Made by a program: the position numbers and the translations under genes. The notes beneath the pieces were generated by a model, which was given only the letters and a program-made list of their open reading frames with translations, made no database searches and had not been told where the DNA came from. A stretch of DNA of 64,000 bases. Source: Firmicutes bacterium UBA3572. Lineage in GTDB: Bacteria; Bacillota; Desulfotomaculia; Desulfotomaculales; Desulforudaceae. Each line of letters starts with the position of its first letter. The first letter of the stretch is position 1. Positions 34,560-43,075 of this stretch are shown in pieces. The stretch is taken from positions 7,328 to 71,327 of the forward strand of contig DFNH01000011.1 of assembly GCA_002375985.1 (NCBI GenBank), given 5' to 3'.

Positions 34560-35399
34560 ATGTCAACCAAGATTATTACACCAGTTGATGAATTTGCGGA
34601 CTTCTTGCCCCAGGAATACAAGGAATTGGTGGCCCGCGGGCCTTACCGCGAGCGCAGGTCCGTGGAGGACCTGGGCACTTTCAAAGAGATTATCGAAGAA
34701 CACCCGCACTGCGCAGGCTGCGGAGTGTCCTTAGGGATTCGCCTCTTGGCTGCGGCCCTGCCGTCTCCTGAGGACACCCTTATTGTCGGGACGCCTGGCT
34801 GTTCGTTCTTCGGCCTGGTGCAGGCAGCCCTGAATTACTCAAACACAGCCTTTGGCAATCAAAACGCCGTAGCTACCGGTCTGAAGAGAATGTTGCAAAT
34901 CCGCTTTCCCCACGTGCACAAGGATGTGGTGGTAGTTGCGGGTGACGGGGGCATTGCCGATATCGGCCTGGACCTGACTCTTCATTCCTGGTTCCGACGG
35001 GAAAAGATTACTACCATCATGCTGGACAATGAGGTATACGCCAATACCGGGGGTCAGGAAAGCGGCATGAGCAGGCAGGGACAGGTTTTAAACATGGCGC
35101 CTCAGGGCAAGCGTTTTTCCAAGATACCGGTTTTTGAAATGGCCAAGGTTTCAGGTTGTGTGTATGGCGCACGAGTGACGGTGGCCAGTCCCCGCAAAGT
35201 AGGGCGAGCAGTTAGGAACGCGATCCTCGTTGCTCGTGAATTTGGGCCCACCTATGTACAGATTTTTACCCCTTGTCCCACCAATATGAAGTTTCCTCCT
35301 AACCAAACCCTCAAGGTAGCCAAAGAAGCGGAAAAGGACCATTACACGTACGAGGAATTCATGAGTGCAGAGGTGGCGGCGTACCTGGCACGACTGTGA
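34560..35399 (+). CDS. porB2: 2-oxoacid:ferredoxin oxidoreductase beta subunit, set 2
   Basis: A 279-residue paralogue of the beta subunit at 31439, 24 bases after porA2 and with AGGAGGCGG as ribosome site. Conserved parts include EEHPHCAGCGVSLGIRLL, VGTPGCSFFGLVQAAL, VVVAGDGGIADIGLDLTLHS and NEVYANTGGQESGMSRQG. The first thiamine loop reads GDGGIADIG where set 1 has GDGATVDIG, and the N-terminal cluster segment is CAGCGVS rather than CAGCNMG, so the active sites differ subtly. It ends the block; no second gamma or delta gene follows. Confidence 0.85.
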   Translation: MSTKIITPVDEFADFLPQEYKELVARGPYRERRSVEDLGTFKEIIEEHPHCAGCGVSLGIRLLAAALPSPEDTLIVGTPGCSFFGLVQAALNYSNTAFGNQNAVATGLKRMLQIRFPHVHKDVVVVAGDGGIADIGLDLTLHSWFRREKITTIMLDNEVYANTGGQESGMSRQGQVLNMAPQGKRFSKIPVFEMAKVSGCVYGARVTVASPRKVGRAVRNAILVAREFGPTYVQIFTPCPTNMKFPPNQTLKVAKEAEKDHYTYEEFMSAEVAAYLARL

Positions 35400-35568
35400 G
35401 AGGAAAAGTCGACCATACCCTACTCTAGTAATGCACCCCGGCATAGGCAGGAGCGCCCCCCGGCCCGGGCCTGACGGATGCCCTGATTTGCTGGGAGTAC
35501 CATCCTCTGCGAGCAGCTTGTGTGGAATTTTCTCCGTGAAGTCTCCTGGCCAAGCGTGGTTTTCGGCT

Positions 35569-35710
35569 CAAAGACCAGCAACCCAACCAAATGATGCTTT
35601 TCCCGTCGTCTTTGCGGGACTGGTTGCCCGAGGATCACCCGGCCCAATTCATAGCGAGGTGGTGGAGCTCGGCCTTAGGGCCATCTACGATGATTACCGC
35701 GATCTCGGCT
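35569..35710 (+). pseudogene. IS1182-family transposase N-terminal remnant
   Basis: The frame covering NQMMLFPSSLRDWLPEDHPA, followed after a frameshift near 35655 by EVVELGLRAIYDDYRD, matches the start of IS1182-type transposases (the 'LLPPSLDEWLPEDHLARFI' type of N-terminus). No more of the gene is present, and no clear element ends are seen. The rest of 35400-35778 shows nothing else. Confidence 0.6.
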
Positions 35711-35778
35711 ACATCAAGGAAGTCCTGGGGTTCCGGTCGTTCCTGATCCGGCGGCTCACCTGCGGGAGTCGCGTGCCT

Positions 35779-36780
35779 TTAGTGCCGGGCTACAAATACC
35801 GCCAGGTCCACCACCCGGTTGGCGTAACCCCACTCGTTGTCGTACCAGGAGACCACCTTGACCAGACAGTCGACGGTGGTGGTCAGGAGACCGTCCACGA
35901 TGGAGGAGTGCGGGTTGCCGATGATGTCACAGGAGACAACCGGATCTTCGGTATAGTCGAGAATTCCCTTCAGACGGTCGGATTGACTGGCCGCCTTTAG
36001 GGCGGCATTGATTTCACCGGCGGTAACCGGTGTTTTTAACTGAAAGACGGCGTCCAGGACGGAAACCACCGGGGTGGGGACCCGGAAGGAAAGACCTTCG
36101 AAATGTCCCCGGTATTCAGGCAGCACCAAGCCCACGGCCTTGGCGGCACCGGTGGTGGTGGGCACGATAGATAGGGCCGCCGCACGGGCGCGACGCAAAT
36201 CGCTGTGCGCCGAGTCTAAGAGGCGCTGGTCATTGGTGTAGGCGTGTACCGTGGAGACCATGGAGGAAACCACCGGGAAGCGCTCCCCCAATACCTTGGC
36301 GATCGGCGCCAGGCAGTTAGTGGTGCAGGAGGCGCAGGAAACCACGTGGTCGGTCGCCGGATCGTAGTCCTGCTCGTTTACGCCCAACACAATAGTCCGG
36401 CCTTCGCCCTTAAAGGGCGCGGTCAACACGACCTTGGCGGCGCCAGCGTCCAGGTGGCGCTTGGCCTCCTGGGGTTTGCGAAACCGTCCGGTAGCTTCGA
36501 TCACTACGTCCACGCCCAGGCTTCCCCATGGAATTTCGTCCGGGAAGGCCTTTTTAAACAAAACCGTTTCCTCGTCGTTTACCCACAGGCGGTCACCATC
36601 GGTATGCAGGTTGGCCTGCAGGTTGCCGTGCGCCGAGTCGTACTTGAGGAGATGGGCGAGCGTACGCGCGTCCCCGAGGTCGTTAACCGCCACGACGCGG
36701 ATGTCCGGCCGTTCTCTCGCGATGCGGAAGATACAGCGTCCAATTCGTCCAAAACCGTTGATCCCGATTCTCACCGTCAT
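35779..36780 (-). CDS. gap: Glyceraldehyde-3-phosphate dehydrogenase, type I
   Basis: A 333-residue NAD(P)-dependent enzyme of glycolysis and gluconeogenesis. The Rossmann start is VRIGINGFGRIGRCIFRIA, the catalytic cysteine lies in SCASCTTNCLAPIAKVL, and the C-terminal WYDNEWGYANRVVDL is intact. A GGGGGT ribosome site precedes the ATG at 36780. It is transcribed alone, divergently from nrdJ; the 266-base AT-rich spacer 36781-37046 must carry both promoters. Other glycolytic genes (pgk, tpi) that often follow gap are absent on its 3' side, where an IS1182 remnant and the end of the por block lie instead. Confidence 0.95.
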   Translation of the reverse strand: MTVRIGINGFGRIGRCIFRIARERPDIRVVAVNDLGDARTLAHLLKYDSAHGNLQANLHTDGDRLWVNDEETVLFKKAFPDEIPWGSLGVDVVIEATGRFRKPQEAKRHLDAGAAKVVLTAPFKGEGRTIVLGVNEQDYDPATDHVVSCASCTTNCLAPIAKVLGERFPVVSSMVSTVHAYTNDQRLLDSAHSDLRRARAAALSIVPTTTGAAKAVGLVLPEYRGHFEGLSFRVPTPVVSVLDAVFQLKTPVTAGEINAALKAASQSDRLKGILDYTEDPVVSCDIIGNPHSSIVDGLLTTTVDCLVKVVSWYDNEWGYANRVVDLAVFVARH

Positions 36781-37046
36781 GCGTCTACCCCCGTGTGGAA
36801 TTAGTGTAATTAATGTATCATTTTAACATCCTGAGGAGCGAAAAACTAGGGGTCTAAAGGCTGGTTTCTCAAAGACCGCTAAAATACAGATGCGCAGGCT
36901 TGTTTGGTCTAATTTTGTTTGAATATCCGTTTCTCTCGGCACCGGCTACGATCAAAAATAACTGGCGCCGCGGGACGACCTCAGGTAAAATGTGACTGAA
37001 TGTTGAAAATGGGAAATCAATAATGAAAGAGAGGCCATAGTGGACA

Positions 37047-40000
37047 GTGGCAGAAATAGCTCAACTTAGTGACAGTGGGCGCAAGGTGTTTGAGGCACGT
37101 TACGCCGCCAAGGACGAGCAGGGTCGGGTAATCGAGACTTTCGAGGAGGCGGTGTACCGCCTGGCCCGGACGGCCGCTCTGGCGGAGAAACCCGAGGCGC
37201 GTGCCGCCTGGGAGGAAAAGTTCGCCCAGGCGATCGGCAGCCTGTTGTTTATTCCGTCTACGCCGATCTGGGCGAACATGGGTAAGCCCGACCGTCCCTG
37301 GCAGCCGGGAGCCTGTTTCGTATTGGCAGTGGACGATTCGTTGGAGTCTATGTACGAGACCTTGAAGCATACCGCCCTGGTGTTCAAATCCGGGGGTGGG
37401 GTGGGATACAATTTCAGCGCCATCCGCCCGCGGGGCAGCCTGGTACGTTCCACCAAGGGACAAGCCTCGGGAGTGGTGGAACTGATCCGGCTGTACGATG
37501 CTTCGTCCGGCATGGTAATGCAAGGCGGGGTGCGTCGCGGGGCGTCGATGGGCATCCTTAATATTGACCATCCGGAAATCATTCATTTCATCGAGAGCAA
37601 GCGCGACGGAGACATTACCCACTTTAATCTTTCGGTGGGGGTTACCGACGCGTTCATGGAGGCCCTGGACCGGGACGACGATTGGCCGCTGGTCTTCAAC
37701 GGCGTGGTCTACGAAACGGTGCGCGCCCGCGAGTTGTGGGAGTTAATTGCCGAAGCGGCGCACGCCTGCGGTGACCCGGGGGTTATCTTCATTGACCGCC
37801 TGCAGCGCGATAATCCGGTGCCGGAAAAGGTGATTAACGCCACCAATCCGTGCGTAACCGGTGACACCTGGGTAACCACCAGCGACGGTCCCCGTCAGGT
37901 GCGAGAACTAGTTGGGCGGCAGTTTCAGGCCATTGTGAACGGTATACCATATAAGTCTGGTCCAGAAGGTTTTTTCAAAACGGGAACCAAGGCCGTAGTC
38001 AAGTTACGGACCAGCGAAGGATATACCTTGCGCCTTACTCCTGATCACAAGGTTCTCCGTGTTACCAGCAAGACCCGTTATCGTATCGGGCACGAATGGA
38101 TTCCGGCCGGCGACCTTAAACCCGGTGACCGGATCATGCTGCACAATCACCGCCAATTCTGCGGCTGGCCGGGGATACTGACCGAAGGCGAAGGGTATTT
38201 ATTGGGTTTCCTGATCGGAGACGGGACGCTAAAGAAAGAGACGGCGGTTCTAAACGTCTATCAAAGAGAAAAGGCCGGTAATGATGAAAACGGTAATACG
38301 GAAACCGGCGTCAAGTCCGTTATGAATCAAATCATGCACTACGCCGAATCGCTGCCGCATCGTTCCGACTTTGCCGGTTGGTTTGCCGTCCGGGGACGTA
38401 ACGAATTCCGCCTGAAAATGGCCGCACTAAGAAAGCTGGCCGAAGATGTGGGTATGTACCCTGGCCGTAAGATGGTAACGCCGAAGATTGAAGGCGCTTC
38501 GTATGACGGCTACCGTGGCTTTTTGCGGGGCCTGTTTGACGCAGACGGTACGGTAACCGGCAGCCAGGAAAAAGGAGTCAGCGTCCGGTTGGCGCAAAGC
38601 GATCTGGAACTGCTGCAGGCGGTACAACGCATGTTACTACGTTTAGGTATTGTCAGTACCATTTACACCGAGAGGCGCCCTGCCGGTACGAAACACTTGC
38701 CGGACGGCAACCGGATTCTAGAAAAATGCAACATTAAAGCCCAACACGAATTAGTGGTCAGTAAAGACAATTTATGGTTGTTTGCGGAACGTGTGGGTTT
38801 TGCCAATACGGAAAAGGCAAACAGATTGAAATCGCTGCTAGCCTCTTATAAACGTCGCTTAAACCGCGAACGTTTCGTTGCCACCGTGTTGTCCATTGAA
38901 AACGATGGCGTAGAAGATGTATATGATGTACAGATACCTGGCGTTAACGCCTTTGATGCCAACGGTATTTATGTTCACAATTGTGGCGAACAGCCATTAT
39001 CGCCGGGTGAATCGTGCCTTCTGGGCAGTATCAACCTGGCCCGGATGCTGCGTCCCGAGGGGGATGGTTACGCGGTCCACTGGGAACGGCTGCGGGAGAC
39101 CGTGGCCATCGGCATGCGTTTCCTGGACAATATCATCGACGTGGCCGAGTATCCGTTGGACTTTATCGCCGAGGCAACCCGCGCCACCCGGAAGCTGGGG
39201 CTTGGCTACACCGGCTTGCACGATCTCCTGATCCGGATGGAACTCGCTTACGACAGCGAGGAGGGGCGCCGGTTCGCGGGCACCGTTCTCCAGGTTGTGC
39301 AGGAGGCGGCCCACGCCTACTCCCGAGAAATGGCCGAGGAACGGGGCTGTTTCCCGGACTGGGAGCGGAGCATCTTCTATCCACACGACAAGCGGCGCAA
39401 CGCGGCGTGCATCACTGTGGCCCCGACGGGCAGCGTGACCACCATTGCCGGGTGCGAGGGTTACGGTATCGAACCCATTTTCGCCGTGGCTTACACCAAG
39501 GCCACCGATGTGGCGGGAAGCTTTGAGGTGTTTTCGCCGCTCTTTCTGGAGGCCGCCAAAAAGTATGATGTGCCGGCGCACGTCTTGTCCGAAGTGGCGC
39601 GGCGCGGCGGTTGTCAGGGGGTGGAAGGCATACCGCCGGAGCTGGCCCGGATCTTCAAGGGCGCCCAGGAAATCAGCCCTCAGGATCATATCCTGATGCA
39701 GGCCGAGGTTCAGAAGTGGGTGGACAACGCCACGAGCAAAACGATTAACCTGCCCAACACGGCCACGATTCACGACGTGGAAACCTGTTACCGCATGGCT
39801 TACGATTTGAACCTGAAGGGGATCACGATATTCCGCGATGGTTGCAAAGAAGGAGTCATCACGGTCGGCAAGAAGGGCCGCGGGTTAAAACCCGGAGAGC
39901 TCGCCCGCGGTGAGATCATGCCCCGCCCGGAGAACGCCCACGGCGTAACGCACCGGCTGGTTTCGGGCTGCGGCAAGATCTATCTGACGGTGAACTACCA

Positions 40001-40412
40001 GCCCGAAAACGGCGAGATCCTGGAAACCTTCATCACCACCGGCTCGGACGGCGGCTGCCTGATCTATACCGAAGCCACGTCGCGTTTGATCAGTCTGGCG
40101 ATCAGGGGAGGCATACCGGTGTCCGAAATCATCGAGCAACTCCAGAGTACCCACGCCTGCCCGTCGTACCAGCTGGCGCGGGGCCGGGGCAAGAAGCTTT
40201 CGCCGGGTAAATCGTGCGCCTCCGCGATCGCCCTCAAGTTAACCGAGATCAGCGCCGAGTTGGCCCGCCGCTGCAACGGGGGTGAGGCGGCGGGCGGGAC
40301 GGAAAAGCTTGACCCGCAAACCCACCCGGATGCCTGTGAGATTTGCGGGTTAAGAATGGCACGCGCCGAGGGTTGTTACGTATGCCCCCACTGCGGGTTC
40401 GCGAAGTGTTAG
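37047..40412 (+). CDS. nrdJ: Adenosylcobalamin-dependent ribonucleotide reductase with intein
   Basis: A precursor of 1121 residues; removal of a 377-residue intein leaves a 744-residue class II reductase. Host motifs are PSTPIWANMGKPDRPWQPGA, FKSGGGVGYNFSAIRPRG, VMQGGVRRGASMGILNIDHP, the split active-site motif NP/CGEQPLSPGESCLLGSIN, and TVAPTGSVTTIAGCEGYG. The C-terminus has a TSxD-type redox tail and a zinc-ribbon-like CEICGLRMARAEGCYVCPHC. The enzyme reduces ribonucleotides with adenosylcobalamin and works without oxygen. The GTG at 37047 follows GAGAGG. No NrdR-type boxes or cobalamin riboswitch could be recognised in the spacer to gap. Confidence 0.93.
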   Translation: MAEIAQLSDSGRKVFEARYAAKDEQGRVIETFEEAVYRLARTAALAEKPEARAAWEEKFAQAIGSLLFIPSTPIWANMGKPDRPWQPGACFVLAVDDSLESMYETLKHTALVFKSGGGVGYNFSAIRPRGSLVRSTKGQASGVVELIRLYDASSGMVMQGGVRRGASMGILNIDHPEIIHFIESKRDGDITHFNLSVGVTDAFMEALDRDDDWPLVFNGVVYETVRARELWELIAEAAHACGDPGVIFIDRLQRDNPVPEKVINATNPCVTGDTWVTTSDGPRQVRELVGRQFQAIVNGIPYKSGPEGFFKTGTKAVVKLRTSEGYTLRLTPDHKVLRVTSKTRYRIGHEWIPAGDLKPGDRIMLHNHRQFCGWPGILTEGEGYLLGFLIGDGTLKKETAVLNVYQREKAGNDENGNTETGVKSVMNQIMHYAESLPHRSDFAGWFAVRGRNEFRLKMAALRKLAEDVGMYPGRKMVTPKIEGASYDGYRGFLRGLFDADGTVTGSQEKGVSVRLAQSDLELLQAVQRMLLRLGIVSTIYTERRPAGTKHLPDGNRILEKCNIKAQHELVVSKDNLWLFAERVGFANTEKANRLKSLLASYKRRLNRERFVATVLSIENDGVEDVYDVQIPGVNAFDANGIYVHNCGEQPLSPGESCLLGSINLARMLRPEGDGYAVHWERLRETVAIGMRFLDNIIDVAEYPLDFIAEATRATRKLGLGYTGLHDLLIRMELAYDSEEGRRFAGTVLQVVQEAAHAYSREMAEERGCFPDWERSIFYPHDKRRNAACITVAPTGSVTTIAGCEGYGIEPIFAVAYTKATDVAGSFEVFSPLFLEAAKKYDVPAHVLSEVARRGGCQGVEGIPPELARIFKGAQEISPQDHILMQAEVQKWVDNATSKTINLPNTATIHDVETCYRMAYDLNLKGITIFRDGCKEGVITVGKKGRGLKPGELARGEIMPRPENAHGVTHRLVSGCGKIYLTVNYQPENGEILETFITTGSDGGCLIYTEATSRLISLAIRGGIPVSEIIEQLQSTHACPSYQLARGRGKKLSPGKSCASAIALKLTEISAELARRCNGGEAAGGTEKLDPQTHPDACEICGLRMARAEGCYVCPHCGFAKC
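37851..38981 (+). other. Intein in nrdJ with LAGLIDADG homing endonuclease
   Basis: The insertion of 377 residues lies exactly between NP and CGEQPL of the host enzyme. It begins with Cys1 (CVTGDTWVTTSDG), has the block B motif TPDHKVLRV, two LAGLIDADG-type helices (LGFLIGDGTL near intein residue 120 and LRGLFDADGTV near 225) and the end motif VYDVQIPGVNAF...YVHN followed by the +1 Cys. All splicing residues (Cys1, TxxH, terminal His-Asn, Cys+1) are present, so it should splice. Its bases are more AT-rich than the flanking exteins, indicating transfer. Confidence 0.93.
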
Positions 40413-40601
40413 AATCCAAAATCGAGTCTCTGAATTCTGGTTCAACCAGGTTAGAGCAGTATTTCTTTTCCGGTGTCAGGAATGCACGGATTGTCTTCCG
40501 TGTATTCTTGTTTTCTTTGGATGGGATTATGTTCCTAACTAAAGCGCCCCCCTTTTGCCCAAGAATAAGAAAAATCATGGGTTAAGGGGGTTAGCACGGC
40601 C

Positions 40602-41570
40602 GTGCCGATGATGGACAAGTATAAGAAGTACTGGCCGCTAGGGCTGGCCATTCTGGCGTTAGTAGTTGCGGGCGTGGTTTTTGCCGCGACCCAGCAAAGA
40701 ACGCCGGAAATTCCGGCCGAAATCAGCCGCGGGGAAGGTGTAGAGCCGATCCTGCGCGTGTACGACGTGGATGCCAAAGAGGTGCGCGAAATGAAGTTTG
40801 AGGAGTACGTCGCCGGGGTGCTGGCCGGCGAGATGCACAACGATTGGCCGGAGGAGGCCTTGGCGGCCCAGGCGATTCTGGCGCGCACCTTCGCGTTGAA
40901 GTTTATCGCCGAGAAAGATTCCCGCTACGAGGGCGCGCACATCTCCACGGACATCGAGGAGGCGCAGGCATGGGACGCCGCGGCGGTAAACGAGCGAATC
41001 ATCGACGCGGTCAACCGCACGCGGGGCAAGGTGGCTGTGCACCGGAACAACCTGATCAACGCCTGGTTTCACGCGCATGCGGGCGGTGAGACGGCCACCG
41101 CCCGGGAGGGTTTGAACTGGAAGGGCTGGGAACCGCCTTACATTCAGTCGATCGAGTCACCGGATTCCCCCAAGGCGCCGCCCGAGGACGCCCGTTGGAC
41201 CGCTACTTTTTCCCTGGATCAGGTAGTGCAAGCCGTCCGGCAGTTGGGCCAGGATCCGGGTGATACCCCGAACCCGATCGAGGTGGTCGACCGGGGACCG
41301 TCCGGCCGGGCCACAAAGATCCGCGTCGGTAACGCCCGGGTGCCCGGCGCTGAATTCCGGATTGCTTTAGGGAGCACCGAGTTGAAGTCGACCAAAATCG
41401 AGTCCATCGAGGTGGCGGGTGATCAGGTCACCTTCACGGGTGCCGGCTATGGGCACGGGGTGGGCCTGAGCCAGTGGGGGGCTTACGAAATGGCCCGTCA
41501 GAACACGCCGGCCGAAGATATCGTGCGCTACTACTTCAACAATGTCCGGATAGAAACCCTCTGGGAGTGA
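40602..41570 (+). CDS. spoIID: SpoIID/LytB-domain protein
   Basis: A 322-residue protein with an N-terminal membrane anchor (WPLGLAILALVVAGVVFAA) and an extracellular SpoIID domain. Visible family segments are EEYVAGVLAGEMHNDWPEEA with the catalytic glutamate, LAAQAILARTFAL, FHAHAGGETATA and, near the end, GAGYGHGVGLSQWGAYEMA. SpoIID is a lytic transglycosylase of the engulfment machine that SpoIIM anchors; spoIIM lies at 2080. The start may be the GTG at 40602 or the ATGs at 40608/40611; AAGGGGG at 40584 fits the GTG. It may be SpoIID itself or a paralogue of the LytB type. Confidence 0.85.
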   Translation: MPMMDKYKKYWPLGLAILALVVAGVVFAATQQRTPEIPAEISRGEGVEPILRVYDVDAKEVREMKFEEYVAGVLAGEMHNDWPEEALAAQAILARTFALKFIAEKDSRYEGAHISTDIEEAQAWDAAAVNERIIDAVNRTRGKVAVHRNNLINAWFHAHAGGETATAREGLNWKGWEPPYIQSIESPDSPKAPPEDARWTATFSLDQVVQAVRQLGQDPGDTPNPIEVVDRGPSGRATKIRVGNARVPGAEFRIALGSTELKSTKIESIEVAGDQVTFTGAGYGHGVGLSQWGAYEMARQNTPAEDIVRYYFNNVRIETLWE

Positions 41571-41572
41571 AA

Positions 41573-41613
41573 CACAAAGGCCGGACAGGCTATCTCTCCG
41601 GCCGGCCTTTGTG
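41573..41613. terminator. Shared hairpin between spoIID and mntR
   Basis: A perfect 12-bp stem, CACAAAGGCCGG (41573-41584) and CCGGCCTTTGTG (41602-41613). It lies between the converging spoIID and mntR genes and overlaps the last codons of mntR. There is no long T-run on the plus side, so its strength as a terminator is uncertain. Confidence 0.55.
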
Positions 41614-42084
41614 CCGGTTTAAAAAATCAAGCCAGCTGACCTGATTTTGCCGTAGGAATTCGACCAGGATGTTTATTTGTTCTAGCGTATTGGAACCGAC
41701 ATTATGTTCAATCTTTTCGGTTTCTTCCAGGACGTTTTCGCTTACACCGATAAGCCGCAGGAATTGTTCGATAATGTTGTGTCGCCTGAGCAAGAAGGCC
41801 CCCACTTCACGTCCTTGGGCCGTTAATGCAAGCACACCGTAACGCTCATAGCGCACAAATCCCAGTTCTGCTAGTCTTTGAACCATCCGGCTTGCCGAAG
41901 GCAACTGCACGTGCAGGGCACCGGCTAAAGCACTGATTCTGGTATGGCCCTGTTCCTTTGTCAAGCGGTAAATCATTTCCAGATAATCTTCCATGCTTGG
42001 TGTGAGGGAGGTGCCCTGTTGGTGCAAGAGTGCGTAACCGCGGACGGTGTAGAATGCTTCGTCATTGTTGTTCATAGTTATCAC
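41590..42084 (-). CDS. mntR: MntR/DtxR-family metal-dependent repressor
   Basis: A 164-residue regulator. The helix-turn-helix is SALAGALHVQLPSASRMVQR (about residues 52-71), preceded by LTPSMEDYLEMIYRLTKEQG, the start typical of MntR. The dimer and metal domain follows (GAFLLRRHNIIEQFLRLIGV, then ETEKIEHNVGSN), with the usual histidine and glutamate ligands. It is the last gene of the four-gene metal-transport unit on the minus strand, 16 bases after the binding-protein gene, and should repress that unit when manganese is plentiful. The start could be the ATG at 42084 or at 42075. Confidence 0.88.
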   Translation of the reverse strand: MITMNNNDEAFYTVRGYALLHQQGTSLTPSMEDYLEMIYRLTKEQGHTRISALAGALHVQLPSASRMVQRLAELGFVRYERYGVLALTAQGREVGAFLLRRHNIIEQFLRLIGVSENVLEETEKIEHNVGSNTLEQINILVEFLRQNQVSWLDFLNRHKGRPER

Positions 42085-42100
42085 CCCCGGACTGAACCCC

Positions 42101-43024
42101 TTACCTCAGCCCCTTCAACAGTGTATGCACATTGTACTTCATCATTCCGATATAGGTCTCGGCGCTGCTGCCTTCGGGGCCAAGGGCGTCCGTGTACAGT
42201 TTCCCGGCGATAGGCACGCCGGTATCTTTGGCCACGGCTTCCATGTAGCGCCTATCCACCGTGGTTTCTATGAATACGCCGGGAACCCGGTGCTCCCGTA
42301 CCAGGTCAACAATCTGTGAGATCTGTTGGGGGGTTCCCTCTCCGTGGGAATTGAGTTCCCAAACGCCGGCGGTGTCAAAACCGTAAGCTTCCCCAAAATA
42401 CTTGAACGCATTTTCGGTGGTGACGATTACCCGTCTATCCGGGGCAATCTGTTGCACCTGGTCGACAACCCAGGCGTCGAGTTCCTGAAGACGCGCCGTG
42501 TACAATTCGGCATTGCGGCGGTAGACCTTTTCTCCTTCAGGATCCAGGCGGATTAATGCGTTTAGGATATTGCTGATATAATGGTCTGTTACAAGTTTGA
42601 CGTTGAACCACAGATGTGGATCCGCGCCGTCCCGGCCTACCAAGGGAATGGTCGGCGCCCCTTCGGTCAGATAGGCTACTTCCGTGTGGGTCACATTGGA
42701 AACGATTCTGCCCAACCACTCTTCCAACCCCAGGCCGTTGGCGAAGAGTATGTCGGCATTACTGACCTTTTGAAAGTCACTAGGTACCGGTTCGTAATGC
42801 TCCGGCGCTTCGCCAATGGGCACAATGTAAGTTACCTGTCCCCGATCGCCCACCACCTTGCGGGTAATATCCGCCAAGATGGAAATACTGGTGACAACCT
42901 GCAATCCCCCGGACTTGGGTTCAATGTCTGGTTGCGCCGGCTGTTTTGCACCACAGCCGATCATGGAAAGACCTAAGAACAAAACCGCAATGACAACAAC
43001 TAAAGACCTTTTGGGCGTAAACAC
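42101..43024 (-). CDS. mntA: Manganese-type ABC transporter substrate-binding lipoprotein
   Basis: A 307-residue cluster A-I metal-binding lipoprotein. The lipobox is LGLSMIGCGA near residue 24. Metal ligands can be read as His in EAPEHYEPVPSD, His in ADPHLWFN, Glu in VTTENAFKYFGEAYG, and Asp in LYTDALGP. The Glu-Asp pair is the manganese/iron pattern (PsaA/MntC); zinc proteins have a third histidine and a His-rich loop, absent here. Together with MntR this argues for Mn2+ import. It receives metal outside the membrane for the permease and ATPase encoded just before it in the operon. Confidence 0.88.
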   Translation of the reverse strand: MFTPKRSLVVVIAVLFLGLSMIGCGAKQPAQPDIEPKSGGLQVVTSISILADITRKVVGDRGQVTYIVPIGEAPEHYEPVPSDFQKVSNADILFANGLGLEEWLGRIVSNVTHTEVAYLTEGAPTIPLVGRDGADPHLWFNVKLVTDHYISNILNALIRLDPEGEKVYRRNAELYTARLQELDAWVVDQVQQIAPDRRVIVTTENAFKYFGEAYGFDTAGVWELNSHGEGTPQQISQIVDLVREHRVPGVFIETTVDRRYMEAVAKDTGVPIAGKLYTDALGPEGSSAETYIGMMKYNVHTLLKGLR

Positions 43025-43075
43025 CGGTTTCCCCCTCCTTAAACTAATTACCCGGCTGTTGCGAGCTTGCTTCTC

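Noticed and set aside
35365..36000. Plus-strand frame of 211 codons
   Set aside because: Only about 16 residues match an IS1182 transposase; the rest is antisense to gap. The matching part is reported as a remnant instead.
36781..37046. Possible cobalamin riboswitch before nrdJ
   Set aside because: The B12-box consensus is not seen, and cobalamin riboswitches normally repress the B12-independent enzyme, not this one.
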